A stretch of 64,000 bases of DNA from Halioglobus sp. (GCA_028825045.1 JAPKAY010000015.1:1-64000), one strand, 5' to 3'. Numbered from the stretch's first letter, positions 40,338 through 49,953 are shown. Numbers and translations: made by a program. The notes: generated from the letters alone by a model not told the origin.

Positions 40338-40581
40338 CCGTGCGGGGACCGAAAGGCAGACTAATTTTCGGGAGATTTTTTGCCTCGCAGCTTTAGATGG
40401 GCAGGGCGCGCGCTAACGCCTAATACACTGGCAAACCCTGTGTGGCGGATAGCAAAAACGACAGATTCTATATCGACATGACCTCGCTATGCTGCCACAG
40501 GTCACCCTGACATCTGCCCCATCAATAACAAGCGCGTAATCTTATTAGCAATGATTCTCATTAAGATTACGCTCATTTCAC
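40338..40581. other. Gene-free spacer with an orphan Fur-like box
   Basis: No ORF with protein-like character on either strand between the tRNA promoter and the truncated gene at 40582. The only recognisable element is the Fur-like palindrome at 40550-40562. Confidence 0.5.
40550..40562. promoter_or_regulatory. Fur-box-like palindrome without an obvious target gene
   Basis: AATGATTCTCATT is a perfect palindrome except for its centre and matches the core of the Fur consensus (AATGATAATCATT) at 11 of 13 positions. Neither flank leads directly into a recognisable iron gene. Confidence 0.45.
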
Positions 40582-40995
40582 TTATCGCTCTAGAGCCGCA
40601 GGAACTATGACGTCTATCTCTGTAAAAGCATGACTGATCTGCACATCGGCATTGTGGTCGGGGAAGTCCGCAGCCAGGGCCTCTGGTAACGGCTCGATAT
40701 CATTCCCATGAGTCATGTTTCCAGTCGCGCGAAGCTCTTCCCTACTTTCGAACTTGTATCTGAACAGATCCCAGACATGCAGATCCGGATTTTCCTTGCG
40801 AGTGTCGGCCATATCGATTCGGCGCACGATCTCGCCGGTCTCAATTGAAGCCTTGACCAAATCCTGAACCAGGATGACCTGGTGGCCGATAAAGCTCCAG
40901 AAGAAACCATCTTCACCCGGTGATACCACGTGGTAAAACGAGCCCTTGGGATTCAGTAGCAGTGCGCCCCAAATTGAAAGATTTTCTAACGCCAT
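40582..40995 (-). CDS. Truncated protein with weak resemblance to arylsulfotransferase-like family
   Basis: A 137-residue frame beginning MALENLSIWGALLLNPKG, with a good ribosome site (GGAG seven bases before the ATG). The segment HVVSPGEDGFFW...HVWDLFRY...HGNDIEPLPEALAADFP resembles, from memory, a central part of large ASST-like (arylsulfotransferase fold) proteins of marine bacteria. The protein stops where such proteins would continue (DVQISHAFTEIDVIVP). It may be a decayed gene or a small stand-alone protein. No signal peptide. The family call is weak. Confidence 0.4.
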   Translation of the reverse strand: MALENLSIWGALLLNPKGSFYHVVSPGEDGFFWSFIGHQVILVQDLVKASIETGEIVRRIDMADTRKENPDLHVWDLFRYKFESREELRATGNMTHGNDIEPLPEALAADFPDHNADVQISHAFTEIDVIVPAALER

Positions 40996-41132
40996 TTCTG
41001 TGCTCCGCGGCAGGTATTTCGCAACTGCATAACGGATCGTTTAAGCTAGATATCCTCGCCGTTGCACCGCTTTTGCGGCAGTAAATATCTGTGATAAGCT
41101 ACCTCTAATCCTACTACAAAGAATCCTCCGAG

Positions 41133-43232
41133 ATGGGCGCGCCCCCTGTGCAAGCTGTCAGGATAGAGTACCGAGATGCCCTGAATATTTTTATCCTCGT
41201 TGTCTTTGTTCTCTCTCAGCCCATTTTTAGTTTACTGGGCAACAACCCGATCTTCTTTATCGTACGTCGCTCTGACTTTTCTGAAATTGCGGCACTAACG
41301 TTTTTTTTGTGTGTCGTGGTGCCTGGATTATGCGCACTAAGCGTACTATTCGCGTATAGGCTCAGTCACAAACTGGGTCGACTGGTCGGTGCCTTACTGG
41401 TGATGGCCTGCTGCAGTCTGTTGCTAGCGCCGCTTCTAATCGATATAGCACAGTTGACCGGCAAGCAAATTGTAGTACTGAATCTCTGTATCAGCGCGCT
41501 GTTAACTGCGCTCTACATGTTCTGGACAACTATGCGTACGTTCGTCAGCTACTTGCTGCCAGCGGTGGTCATATTCCCCCTGATGTTTCTTTTTGGTTCC
41601 AACATTCAAAATGTTGTCGCCATTTCAGATCCTGAGGAAACGCCCCACCAAATCACTAGACCCAGCTCTATAGTCATGGTTGTGTTTGATAGCATGCCAC
41701 TGCAATCCTTACTGAATACAACTCGTCAGATTGACGCCGAGCGGTTCCCCAATTTCGCCCGTCTGGCGTCTAAGGGGACTTGGTATCGCAATGCCTCAAC
41801 GGTGAATGAATCCACCTGGTGGGCGGTGCCCAGCCTATTAACAGGTAGGGACCTGTTTGGTGGAGTTGCTTTGCCCATGCACAGCATTCATCCTCAGAGC
41901 CTGTTCACCGCATTTGGCCATCAGTTAGAATATCAAGTGACGGAAAACATAAGCAAACTCTGCCCCGAAGACCTGTGCCGCCCACAGTCATTGACGCCGA
42001 CAACACGCTGGTCCAGATTCACCGGACTCCTACAAGACGTCGCCATTCTCTATCAACACACACTTTATCCGAAAGAACTCGCCGAGCGCCTGCCTCGGAT
42101 TAATGAGACGCTGGGAGGGTTTGCTCAGGGTAATGTTTCCGCTGGCGATGATACGAAGAGCAATGTCGATCTTGCCCCCGGCACTATCGCAGAACAGTTT
42201 GTCGCTTCTGTGCAACCCGCTGAAAAACCGCAATTTTATTTTCTGCACACGTTACTCCCACATGCGCCCTGGCGTTATACACCGTCGGGGAAGGAATACG
42301 GCGCTGGACATTTTGCACGTATCCACGGTTTGCTCGGCATAAAAAAACGGTGGGGAGAAGACCAATGGGCCGTCAATGTCGCTTACCAGCGGCACTTACT
42401 GCAAGTTGGCTATGTCGATCGCGTCCTCGGCAAGCTCATCGATAAACTACATGTAGTAGGTTTATACGACGATACCATGCTGATCGTGGTTTCAGATCAC
42501 GGCAATAGTTATCGGGCCAATGAGTATCACCGCAGTGTTACCGACGAAACCAAGGCTGATATTCTTGGCGTGCCACTATTCATCAAGTATCCGGGACAAA
42601 AATCTGGCCAGATTGATGACCGTAACGTCAGCCTTGTCGATGTGCTTCCAACAATTTTTGACCAGCTGGGTGTGCGCAGCGACTGGCCTCTGGAAGGAGC
42701 CTCGTTATTGGGCAGCACCTTGCCTGCGCGTGAAGGCAAACACATCAGGGATTTGCAGCAGAACTTGTTCGAGGTGAGCGCTGATTATTACGAGGAATCG
42801 ACGACCATCGAAGACAAGTACCGGCTACTGGCGACAGGTGAAAATATAGATGACCTCTTCAATATCAGTTTATACCCAGCGCTGAATGGCAAAGAGCTAA
42901 CCGAGTTTAAGCTGCAGCCCTCGGCAGATGAATTTCTGATTTACAATGCGGATCAGTTCGGGGCAATTGATCTTGCTTCAAATTATTTGCCACTGCTGGT
43001 AAGCGGCGAAGCACCAGGGCTGGCGCTGAAAACCCCTCTCGCGATAGCTTTAAATGGCAAAATAATGTCAGTTACGCGCGTATTTTCTGAACCTCCAAAG
43101 CAGAAAAAGTTTGCGGCCATGTTACCTGAGAGCGAATTTCTGAGCGGGAAAAACACCCTTTCTATTCATCGTTTAGAAGAACAGGGTGGCATCTTCACAC
43201 TGTTTGAATCGACCATAGGTCCTCTGAAATAG
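41133..43232 (+). CDS. Membrane-anchored sulfatase/alkaline-phosphatase-fold protein
   Basis: A 699-residue inner-membrane protein. About five N-terminal helices (residues 15-170) are followed by a periplasmic sulfatase-fold domain: IVMVVFDSMP (metal Asp, near residue 183), NESTWWAVPSLLTGR (Thr at the nucleophile position, near 230) and VVSDHGNSYRANEYHRS (metal ligands, near 454). A Thr instead of Cys points to the phosphoethanolamine/phosphoglycerol-transferase branch (EptA-, OpgB-, LtaS-like) rather than a true sulfatase. A C-terminal domain of about 150 residues is unrecognised. Substrate unknown. It stands alone inside the segment between two tRNA genes, so horizontal acquisition is plausible. 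Confidence 0.75.
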   Translation: MGAPPVQAVRIEYRDALNIFILVVFVLSQPIFSLLGNNPIFFIVRRSDFSEIAALTFFLCVVVPGLCALSVLFAYRLSHKLGRLVGALLVMACCSLLLAPLLIDIAQLTGKQIVVLNLCISALLTALYMFWTTMRTFVSYLLPAVVIFPLMFLFGSNIQNVVAISDPEETPHQITRPSSIVMVVFDSMPLQSLLNTTRQIDAERFPNFARLASKGTWYRNASTVNESTWWAVPSLLTGRDLFGGVALPMHSIHPQSLFTAFGHQLEYQVTENISKLCPEDLCRPQSLTPTTRWSRFTGLLQDVAILYQHTLYPKELAERLPRINETLGGFAQGNVSAGDDTKSNVDLAPGTIAEQFVASVQPAEKPQFYFLHTLLPHAPWRYTPSGKEYGAGHFARIHGLLGIKKRWGEDQWAVNVAYQRHLLQVGYVDRVLGKLIDKLHVVGLYDDTMLIVVSDHGNSYRANEYHRSVTDETKADILGVPLFIKYPGQKSGQIDDRNVSLVDVLPTIFDQLGVRSDWPLEGASLLGSTLPAREGKHIRDLQQNLFEVSADYYEESTTIEDKYRLLATGENIDDLFNISLYPALNGKELTEFKLQPSADEFLIYNADQFGAIDLASNYLPLLVSGEAPGLALKTPLAIALNGKIMSVTRVFSEPPKQKKFAAMLPESEFLSGKNTLSIHRLEEQGGIFTLFESTIGPLK

Positions 43233-43266
43233 CAGTCTGTCTATCGATTGCGCATGACGGCCATGG

Positions 43267-43401
43267 CTACTGTGCTGTGCTCGTTTTTCTTTGCGCCTTC
43301 TTTCGCGGAGCCTGCTGTGTGACATAGGCGCGAATGGCGTGGCTTTGTTCTGCACTAATTTTGTTGGCAAAAGGCGCCAGTTCATAGCCCCTTATACTCA
43401 A
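43267..43401 (-). pseudogene. Remnant of a cytochrome c-type C-terminus (PQQ-dehydrogenase-like)
   Basis: Translation of the minus strand between two stop codons gives a 45-residue piece containing GYELAPFANKISAEQSHAIR and AYVTQQA, followed by a basic tail. The pattern (x-APFAxxISAEQxxAIRAYV) is the final helix of a cytochrome c domain as found at the end of quinoprotein alcohol dehydrogenases. No haem motif or upstream part remains; an in-frame stop precedes it. It lies 53 bases past the 3' end of tRNA-Leu. Confidence 0.4.
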
Positions 43402-43453
43402 CTCGCCCGGCTAGGGCCGCACGAGCCCCTCGTATATCAGTGCAATATAATAA

Positions 43454-43539
43454 TGGTGCCGAAGGCGGGACTTGAACCCGCACGAGCATAGCTCACCACC
43501 CCCTCAAGATGGCGTGTCTACCAATTCCACCACTTCGGC
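43454..43539 (-). tRNA. tRNA-Leu (anticodon GAG)
   Basis: An 86-nt class II tRNA with a long variable arm and encoded CCA. The acceptor stem is GCCGAAG/CTTCGGC and the anticodon GAG at 43503-43505 sits in the loop TTGAGGG. It follows secG, as leuU does in E. coli. Confidence 0.97.
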
Positions 43540-43553
43540 AATAACTTGATTGA

Positions 43554-43940
43554 TTAATCCAGGTTGGGCATATCCCCTTCCTGAGAACTGCCAGTGGCCA
43601 CGGGGACATCGTTATCCATCTGCGGCAATTCGTTTTCCGCCACTGCGGCTTCGGTCTGAACCGCAGCGGGAATAGCCAGGCCAAGGTCATCGACGGCCCC
43701 TGACCTTTGGTTGGCGAGCAAAGCCAGACTAAAACTGCTGGCGAAGAACAGCACCACCAACCAGGCTGTGGCCTTTGTGAGTACGCTCCCGCTACTGTCC
43801 GAGCCAAACAGAGTCTGCGAGCCGCCAGCGCCAAATGATGCGCCCATGTCAGCGCCCTTGCCCTGCTGCAGCATAATCAGTCCAATAATTGCCAATGCAA
43901 TTAGCAGATGCGCTACTAAAATAATTTGTGCCATAGTCAT
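43554..43940 (-). CDS. secG: Preprotein translocase subunit SecG
   Basis: Small SecYEG component. 128 residues with two membrane helices (MAQIILVAHLLIALAIIGLI and AWLVVLFFASSFSLALLA) around the conserved LQQGKGADMGASFGAGGS. The C-terminus is acidic and variable. The ATG at 43938-43940 has GGAGG upstream. It precedes tRNA-Leu on the same strand. Confidence 0.95.
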   Translation of the reverse strand: MTMAQIILVAHLLIALAIIGLIMLQQGKGADMGASFGAGGSQTLFGSDSSGSVLTKATAWLVVLFFASSFSLALLANQRSGAVDDLGLAIPAAVQTEAAVAENELPQMDNDVPVATGSSQEGDMPNLD

Positions 43941-43970
43941 CCAGTCCCTCCGGGGGACAGTTTCCAGTCT

Positions 43971-44720
43971 CTAAGGGGCAGAGGCTGCGTTGATAATTGT
44001 CAAAAAATCTTCTGCTATCAAGGCAGCTCCACCCACGAGCGCGCCGTCAATGTCCGGCTCGGCGAATAGCTGCGCTGCATTGTTCACCTTGACGCTACCG
44101 CCGTACAACACACGCGTTGCGGACGCATCGACGCCCGCTATCTGTTGCAGGCATGTCCGTATAAACGCATGCATCTCCTGAGCCTGCTCGGGCGTGGCAG
44201 TTAGTCCCGTACCAATGGCCCAGACGGGCTCATAGGCCACGACCAGCGTCTCCTGGTTCGCCTGCCCAGTCAGAGCTCCCTGCAACTGAGCACCAACGAC
44301 TATTTCGGCTGAGCCTGCTTCACGTTGCTCACGTGTTTCACCAACACAAACAATCGGCTGCAAACCCGCATCCAGCGCCGCGGCCAATTTCGCGGCGACT
44401 TTCTCATCCGACTCATCGTGGTACTGACGCCGCTCCGAGTGTCCCAGTATTACCCAGCGACATCCCAGATCAGACAGCATCGTCGGGGCAACTTCGCCCG
44501 TAAAAGCGCCCGATTGCAAATGACTGCAATCCTGTGCGCCTACCGAAATAGACGTAGAAATACATAACGCCTGTGCCTGCGCAAGATACACATACGCCGG
44601 ACAAACAACCACTTCAGTGTCCGGTGTCCGGCTGCCTTGCACCAGATCGGTGAGCAAATCGGCAACACTGGCCCGGGAGCCGTGCATCTTCCAGTTACCT
44701 ACAACCAGTGCCTGGCGCAT
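43971..44720 (-). CDS. tpiA: Triosephosphate isomerase
   Basis: Interconverts DHAP and glyceraldehyde 3-phosphate. 249 residues with NWKMHGS, the catalytic His in ILGHSERR, the catalytic Glu in AYEPVWAIGTG, and the phosphate loop YGGSVK. It lies between glmM and secG as in Pseudomonas. Confidence 0.97.
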   Translation of the reverse strand: MRQALVVGNWKMHGSRASVADLLTDLVQGSRTPDTEVVVCPAYVYLAQAQALCISTSISVGAQDCSHLQSGAFTGEVAPTMLSDLGCRWVILGHSERRQYHDESDEKVAAKLAAALDAGLQPIVCVGETREQREAGSAEIVVGAQLQGALTGQANQETLVVAYEPVWAIGTGLTATPEQAQEMHAFIRTCLQQIAGVDASATRVLYGGSVKVNNAAQLFAEPDIDGALVGGAALIAEDFLTIINAASAP

Positions 44721-44828
44721 TCTGTCCTCCCGGCGAAAAAAGCGGCCGCAATCTTAACCAAGATAGCGCGCGCTGACAAGGTGGCTCGCTGCTTGCCTGC
44801 CTCAGGCCCTGAATAGTCTCAGACGAGA

Positions 44829-46178
44829 TCAGGTAAGAATTCGTTCCACCTCCTGCGCCAGCTCACTGCAGAGTGCTTCTACCTGTTCCGAATCCTGCCC
44901 CTCGACCATCACCCTGACTTTTGGCTCAGTTCCAGAAGGACGCAATAGTACGCGCCCCTGGCCGCCAAGCCTCCCCTCCAGCAACTCTACCGCGGTTTGG
45001 AGCTCCGGGTAGTCTTCAAGGTTGACCTTGCCGTTCACCGTGACATTAATCATGGTTTGCGGGCACATGGTGATCCCCGCTCGCAGTGCCGTTACATCCC
45101 CCTCCGCCGCCTGTAACGCCATCAATACCTGCAGGGAAGCCACGATGCCATCACCGGTAGTGGTCACATCGGAACAGATGATATGTCCGGAGGACTCACC
45201 CCCCAGATGCCAACCATTTACCTCCATCATTTGCTTCACATAGCGATCACCCACCTGGGCGCGGGCGAACTGCAGACCCGCATCCTGCAACGCCAGCTCC
45301 AGGCCCAGGTTCGACATCTGGGTACCTACAACCCCCGCGTCGCTGCTGCCGGTAGCGACGCGATGCATGGCGATGATGTAGACCAATTCATCACCATCGA
45401 TCAGGTCACCATTTTGGTCCACCATCAGCACCCGGTCACCATCTCCATCATAGGCGATACCCAGATCAACACCCTGCTGTCGGACCAGTTCCCCCAGTGC
45501 GGACAAGTCGGTCGAACCCACCCCCTCATTAATGTTAAACCCGTCCGGTTCCACCCCCATGGTGATGACGTCTGCCCCCAATTCACTGAGAACACTGGGT
45601 GCAATGTGATAGGTCGCGCCGTGCGCACAATCGAGGGCTATGCGCAGACCTCGAAGACTGAACCCCTCCGGCACTGTCGACTTACAGAATTCGGTATAGC
45701 GCCCGCTAGCGTCGTCCAGGCGCAAAACCTTACCAATATCCCGGGACTGCACGGTGGCGAGCTCCAACTCCAATTCCACCTCAATGGCATGCTCAATCTC
45801 ATCGGGCAGCTTCGAACCATCTGCGCCAAAGAACTTAATACCATTGTCGTAAAATGGGTTGTGCGATGCACTGATGACGATGCCGGCATCCGCATTTTGC
45901 TTGCGTGTCATATAGGCTATCGCTGGCGTCGGCATGGGGCCCAGCAACTTCACATCCACACCAGCGGCAACCAGCCCTGCTTCCAGAGCGGATTCAAACA
46001 TGTAGCCTGACACGCGCGTATCTTTCCCGATAACCACCAGGCAACGCCCCTCACTGCTGGAGCTTCGAGCGAACACCCGGCCACTGGCCCAGCCCAGTTT
46101 GAGCATAAAGTCCGGTGTAATAGGGAACACACCCACTTCCCCGCGAATACCATCCGTACCGAAATAGCGTTTACTCAT
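44829..46178 (-). CDS. glmM: Phosphoglucosamine mutase
   Basis: Converts glucosamine 6-phosphate to glucosamine 1-phosphate for UDP-GlcNAc. It starts MSKRYFGTDGIRGEVG; the phosphoserine is in the ISASHNPFYDNGIKFFG loop, the metal site is YDGDGDRVLMVD, and the sugar loop is GGESSGH. 449 residues. Overlaps the end of folP by eight bases. Confidence 0.97.
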   Translation of the reverse strand: MSKRYFGTDGIRGEVGVFPITPDFMLKLGWASGRVFARSSSSEGRCLVVIGKDTRVSGYMFESALEAGLVAAGVDVKLLGPMPTPAIAYMTRKQNADAGIVISASHNPFYDNGIKFFGADGSKLPDEIEHAIEVELELELATVQSRDIGKVLRLDDASGRYTEFCKSTVPEGFSLRGLRIALDCAHGATYHIAPSVLSELGADVITMGVEPDGFNINEGVGSTDLSALGELVRQQGVDLGIAYDGDGDRVLMVDQNGDLIDGDELVYIIAMHRVATGSSDAGVVGTQMSNLGLELALQDAGLQFARAQVGDRYVKQMMEVNGWHLGGESSGHIICSDVTTTGDGIVASLQVLMALQAAEGDVTALRAGITMCPQTMINVTVNGKVNLEDYPELQTAVELLEGRLGGQGRVLLRPSGTEPKVRVMVEGQDSEQVEALCSELAQEVERILT

Positions 46179-47049
46179 GCATCGATTCCTCTAATGCCAC
46201 CCACATGGCCACCGCATCATTAGTGGCTGCGACATCGTGCGTTCTTATAATTCTGGCACCACGTTCTGCGGCAAGCACAGCCAATGCCAGGCTAGCTGGG
46301 AGCCGCTGCTCAACATCCCGCCCCAGCAATTTTCCAATCATGGATTTGCGCGACAAACCCACTAACACCGGGAAACCCAATGCGGCCAACTGCGGCAAGC
46401 CACTCAACAATCGCATATTGTGAGCCACAGACTTGCCAAAGCCAAACCCCGGATCCAACAACAGGCGTTCTCGCCCAATGCCATGCTGCTCACAAGCGGC
46501 AACACGTTCCATCAAAAACTCGCTGACCTGGGATAACACATCATCATAGTGGGGCGCGACTTGCATGGTATTGGGCTCACCCTGCATGTGCATTAGGCAT
46601 ATGGGCAGGTGGGTGGCTGCCGCAGCTTCCAAGGCACCTTCACGTGAGAGAGCACGCACATCATTCAGGAGGCCGGCGCCGAGACGGGCAGCCTCACGCA
46701 TCAGTTGGGGCGCGCTTGTATCTACTGATATAACCACCTCGAGGTCGGCGGCAATGCGCTCGACGAGGGGTAGAACTCTGTCCATTTCTTCTGCAGGAGA
46801 AACCGGTCGTGCGCCCGGGCGGGTGGATTCGCCGCCAATATCCAAAATATTCGCACCGGCAGACGTCATTTCTCGGGCGCGGGCCATTGCCTTGTCCAGA
46901 TCAAGCAGCGAACCCTGGTACAGGGTGCCGCCGTCCGAAAAGGAGTCAGGCGTGGTGTTGAGAACGCCCATAATGGCAGGGCGGGTTAAATCCAGAACGC
47001 TTCCTGCGCATTCGAGCGCAGGGTTACCTCCTGGATGAGGGGAAGACAC
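46171..47049 (-). CDS. folP: Dihydropteroate synthase
   Basis: Joins pterin-PP and p-aminobenzoate in folate synthesis (sulfonamide target). 292 residues with IMGVLNTTPDSFSDGG, DIGGESTRPGA and DPGFGFGKSVAHN. Its end overlaps the glmM start; it begins shortly after ftsH, the conserved ftsH-folP-glmM order. Confidence 0.96.
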   Translation of the reverse strand: MSSPHPGGNPALECAGSVLDLTRPAIMGVLNTTPDSFSDGGTLYQGSLLDLDKAMARAREMTSAGANILDIGGESTRPGARPVSPAEEMDRVLPLVERIAADLEVVISVDTSAPQLMREAARLGAGLLNDVRALSREGALEAAAATHLPICLMHMQGEPNTMQVAPHYDDVLSQVSEFLMERVAACEQHGIGRERLLLDPGFGFGKSVAHNMRLLSGLPQLAALGFPVLVGLSRKSMIGKLLGRDVEQRLPASLALAVLAAERGARIIRTHDVAATNDAVAMWVALEESMHE

Positions 47050-47062
47050 GAATTTGCCGGGA

Positions 47063-48997
47063 TCAATGCTCGCCAGCGGGCCCGCCTATGGGACTATCGG
47101 GGGAATCTGCCGGCTTGGCATCTGCGTCAGCATCAGCGCCAGGAATATTATCACCGCTGGATCCGCCCCAGTCCTTGGGCTCCCTGGGTTCACGACCGGC
47201 CATAATGTCATCGATCTGCTCAGCATCAATGGTTTCGTAAAGCATCAGGGCCTCTGACATTACGTGCAATTTATCAACATTTTCTTCCAGAAGTTTCTGC
47301 GCCGTGGCATAGCATTCGTCGATAATACGCCGCACTTCCTCATCGATCATTTTGGCGGTATCTGCCGACACAGTCAGGTGCTGCTGACCCGCGCTGCGGC
47401 CAAGGAACACCTCCTCGGTTGCCTCGTCGTACATCAGCGGACCTAATTTTTCCGACAGGCCCCACTTGGTAACCATTTTCCGTGCGATATCTGTGGCGCG
47501 CTCAATATCATTGGAGGCCCCGGTGGTGACGCCATCTTTGCCCAGCGTCATTTCCTCAGCAACTCGCCCGCCAAAAAGACTGCACACCTGGGCGACGATG
47601 AATCGGCGACTGTGGCTGTACCTGTCTTCCTCAGGCAGGAACATGGTCACACCCAAAGCTCGGCCCCGTGGAATAATGCTGACCTTGTAGACCGGATCAT
47701 GCTCCGGCATAAGGCGACCAACAATGGCGTGACCCGCCTCGTGATAAGCCGTGTTTCGTTTTTCATCCTCCGACATCACCATAGACTTGCGCTCAGCGCC
47801 CATCATGATTTTGTCTTTGGCCAACTCAAACTCATTCATGCCTACAGTACGCACATTGCTACGCGCTGCAAATAGTGCTGCTTCGTTGACCAGGTTTGCC
47901 AAATCGGCACCGGAAAACCCCGGCGTACCGCGCGCAATTTTGGATGCTTCAACATCTTCAGACAGCGGAACCTTGCGCATGTGCACTTTCAATATCTGCT
48001 CACGGCCGCGGATATCTGGCAGGCTCACTACGACCTGGCGGTCGAAACGACCCGGTCGCAGCAATGCTGGATCAAGTACATCGGGGCGGTTGGTAGCCGC
48101 GATGACGATCACACCATCGTTCACTTCAAAACCATCCATCTCTACCAACAGCTGGTTGAGTGTCTGTTCCCGCTCATCGTGTCCGCCACCTAAACCCGCT
48201 CCCCGGTGACGCCCTACCGCATCAATTTCATCGATAAAGATAATGCAGGGCGCTTGCTTTTTAGCCTGCTCGAACATATCCCGCACTCGGGAGGCGCCAA
48301 CACCCACAAACATTTCTACAAAGTCGGAACCGGAAATTGAGAAGAAAGGGACCTTCGCCTCACCGGCAATCGCCTTAGCCAGCAGTGTTTTACCCGTTCC
48401 AGGCTGCCCCACCATGAGCACACCGCGAGGAATTCGACCACCTAATTTCTGAAAGCGGCTGGGGTCACGCAGGAATTCAACCAGTTCCCGCACGTCCTCT
48501 TTCGCTTCGTCCACACCCGCCACATCGGCAAATGATGTTGCGATTTGATCTTCGCCCAACAACTTCGCTTTACTCTTGCCAAAACTCATGGGGCCGCCGC
48601 GACCACCGCCACCCCCTTGCATCTGTCGCATGAAGAACATGAACACGCCAATGATGATAAGAATGGGGAAACTGGCCACGAGTAACTGGGTCCAGACGCT
48701 TTGCTGCTCAGGTTTGCGACCCTCTATCTCAACATTATGTGCCATTAGATCGTCGATCAGCTTGGGGTCCTCCAACATAGGTCGAATGGTTTCAAACTGA
48801 GTACCGTCATAGCGTTCACCGGAAATCGTCAGTCCGTCAACCACAACCTTCTTCACCTGATCCTGCTGAACTTGCTCGATCAACTGAGAATAGCCAACCT
48901 GCTCACTCGCATTTTTCATGTTGAAGTTGTTGAATACGGACAACAGGACCGCGGCTATTACCAGCCAAAGCAATAAATTTTTTACCATATCGTTCAA
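47063..48997 (-). CDS. ftsH: ATP-dependent zinc metalloprotease FtsH
   Basis: Membrane AAA+ protease degrading SecY, sigma-32 and other targets. Two N-terminal helices bracket a periplasmic domain; then Walker A (VGQPGTGKT, with Gln where most FtsH have Pro), [10 protein letters not shown], and the zinc motif HEAGH. I chose the TTG at 48995-48997, which gives [14 protein letters not shown], like Pseudomonas FtsH, and has GAGG eight bases upstream; the ATG three codons later is the alternative. A perfect 8-bp hairpin (49038-49056) lies in the leader. 644 residues. Confidence 0.95.
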   Translation of the reverse strand: MNDMVKNLLLWLVIAAVLLSVFNNFNMKNASEQVGYSQLIEQVQQDQVKKVVVDGLTISGERYDGTQFETIRPMLEDPKLIDDLMAHNVEIEGRKPEQQSVWTQLLVASFPILIIIGVFMFFMRQMQGGGGGRGGPMSFGKSKAKLLGEDQIATSFADVAGVDEAKEDVRELVEFLRDPSRFQKLGGRIPRGVLMVGQPGTGKTLLAKAIAGEAKVPFFSISGSDFVEMFVGVGASRVRDMFEQAKKQAPCIIFIDEIDAVGRHRGAGLGGGHDEREQTLNQLLVEMDGFEVNDGVIVIAATNRPDVLDPALLRPGRFDRQVVVSLPDIRGREQILKVHMRKVPLSEDVEASKIARGTPGFSGADLANLVNEAALFAARSNVRTVGMNEFELAKDKIMMGAERKSMVMSEDEKRNTAYHEAGHAIVGRLMPEHDPVYKVSIIPRGRALGVTMFLPEEDRYSHSRRFIVAQVCSLFGGRVAEEMTLGKDGVTTGASNDIERATDIARKMVTKWGLSEKLGPLMYDEATEEVFLGRSAGQQHLTVSADTAKMIDEEVRRIIDECYATAQKLLEENVDKLHVMSEALMLYETIDAEQIDDIMAGREPREPKDWGGSSGDNIPGADADADAKPADSPDSPIGGPAGEH

Positions 48998-49247
48998 TGC
49001 CGTAACCTCACTGAGGACCTCCGCCGAGCTCCCGATTAGCGCCACCTCGTGGCGCTGTCACCAGGGGCGAATATGACAGCTCTTTGCTCCTAAAAAGTTA
49101 ACCAAATTCCATCGTGATTGATGGGGATAAAATGGGTAGTAACACGTATCTAGGTAGCACTAGCTGCAGTTTACCAAATCGTTGCTGCCCAATTTACTAC
49201 AGTTGGGGCCATCTCTCCATATTTCAAGAGCGACAATCGTACAGCGC

Positions 49248-49874
49248 TTAACGGCCCCGGAATCCCTTGGCCACCATATAGACCTCCCTGGAGCGCGACC
49301 TGGAGGCACTGGGCTTGCGCGTAAAAACCTTGTGAAATACACTTTTTGCCGCTGCAAAGACCTGCTCAGAGCCCTCCCCCTGGAATATCTTGGCAACAAA
49401 TGCCCCGTCTGTGGCTAACACCTGCTGCGCCATATCCAGCGCCAGCTCTACCAAATGGATAGACCTGGGCTGATCCACCGCTTGCATACCACTCAGGTTT
49501 GGCGCCATATCGGAGATGACCAGATCGACAGAGCCACCTTCCAGAACCGCTAAAATCTGCTCAAACACTTCATCTTCAGTAAAATCTCCACACACGAAAT
49601 CCACCCCCGCCAGGCCATCCATAGGTAGAATATCGGAGGCGATTACACGGCCGTGATCACCAACCAGGGCAACAGCCACCTGGGACCACCCCCCGGGGGC
49701 ACTACCGAGATCCAGCACAGTCATGCCCGGCTGCAGAAGCTTGTCCTTGTCCTGCAATTCCAGCAGTTTGTAACAGGCCCGTGACCGGTAACCATCCCGC
49801 TGCGCTTGCTGCACATAAGGGTCATCCCGATGCTCTTTTAGCCAGGCTTTACTAGAAGGTCGCTTCTTAGTCAT
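49248..49874 (-). CDS. rlmE: 23S rRNA 2'-O-ribose U2552 methyltransferase
   Basis: FtsJ/RlmE family, 208 residues. The SAM-binding motif is [15 protein letters not shown] near residue 55; the K-D-K-E catalytic pattern is represented by [11 protein letters not shown] and AKIFQGEG. It precedes ftsH on the same strand and is divergent to yhbY, a pairing conserved in gammaproteobacteria. Confidence 0.95.
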   Translation of the reverse strand: MTKKRPSSKAWLKEHRDDPYVQQAQRDGYRSRACYKLLELQDKDKLLQPGMTVLDLGSAPGGWSQVAVALVGDHGRVIASDILPMDGLAGVDFVCGDFTEDEVFEQILAVLEGGSVDLVISDMAPNLSGMQAVDQPRSIHLVELALDMAQQVLATDGAFVAKIFQGEGSEQVFAAAKSVFHKVFTRKPSASRSRSREVYMVAKGFRGR

Positions 49875-49917
49875 CGAATGTCGCTATATTTCCGGTTTCT
49901 TGCCCGGGAGCGCTTGT

Positions 49918-49953
49918 GTACAATGCCCGCCCCCGCATTGACGGGCATTGTAC
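49918..49953. promoter_or_regulatory. Perfect 12-bp inverted repeat in the rlmE/yhbY divergent promoter region
   Basis: GTACAATGCCCG (49918-49929) and CGGGCATTGTAC (49942-49953) are exact inverted copies, 12 bases apart. Each arm contains TACAAT, a good -10 box reading outward on its own strand, so the repeat may place two symmetric divergent promoters or serve as an operator for both genes. Confidence 0.6.

Noticed and set aside
40225..43453. Integrative element using tRNA-Leu as attachment site
   Set aside because: No integrase gene and no repeat of the tRNA 3' end was found at the far end of the segment.
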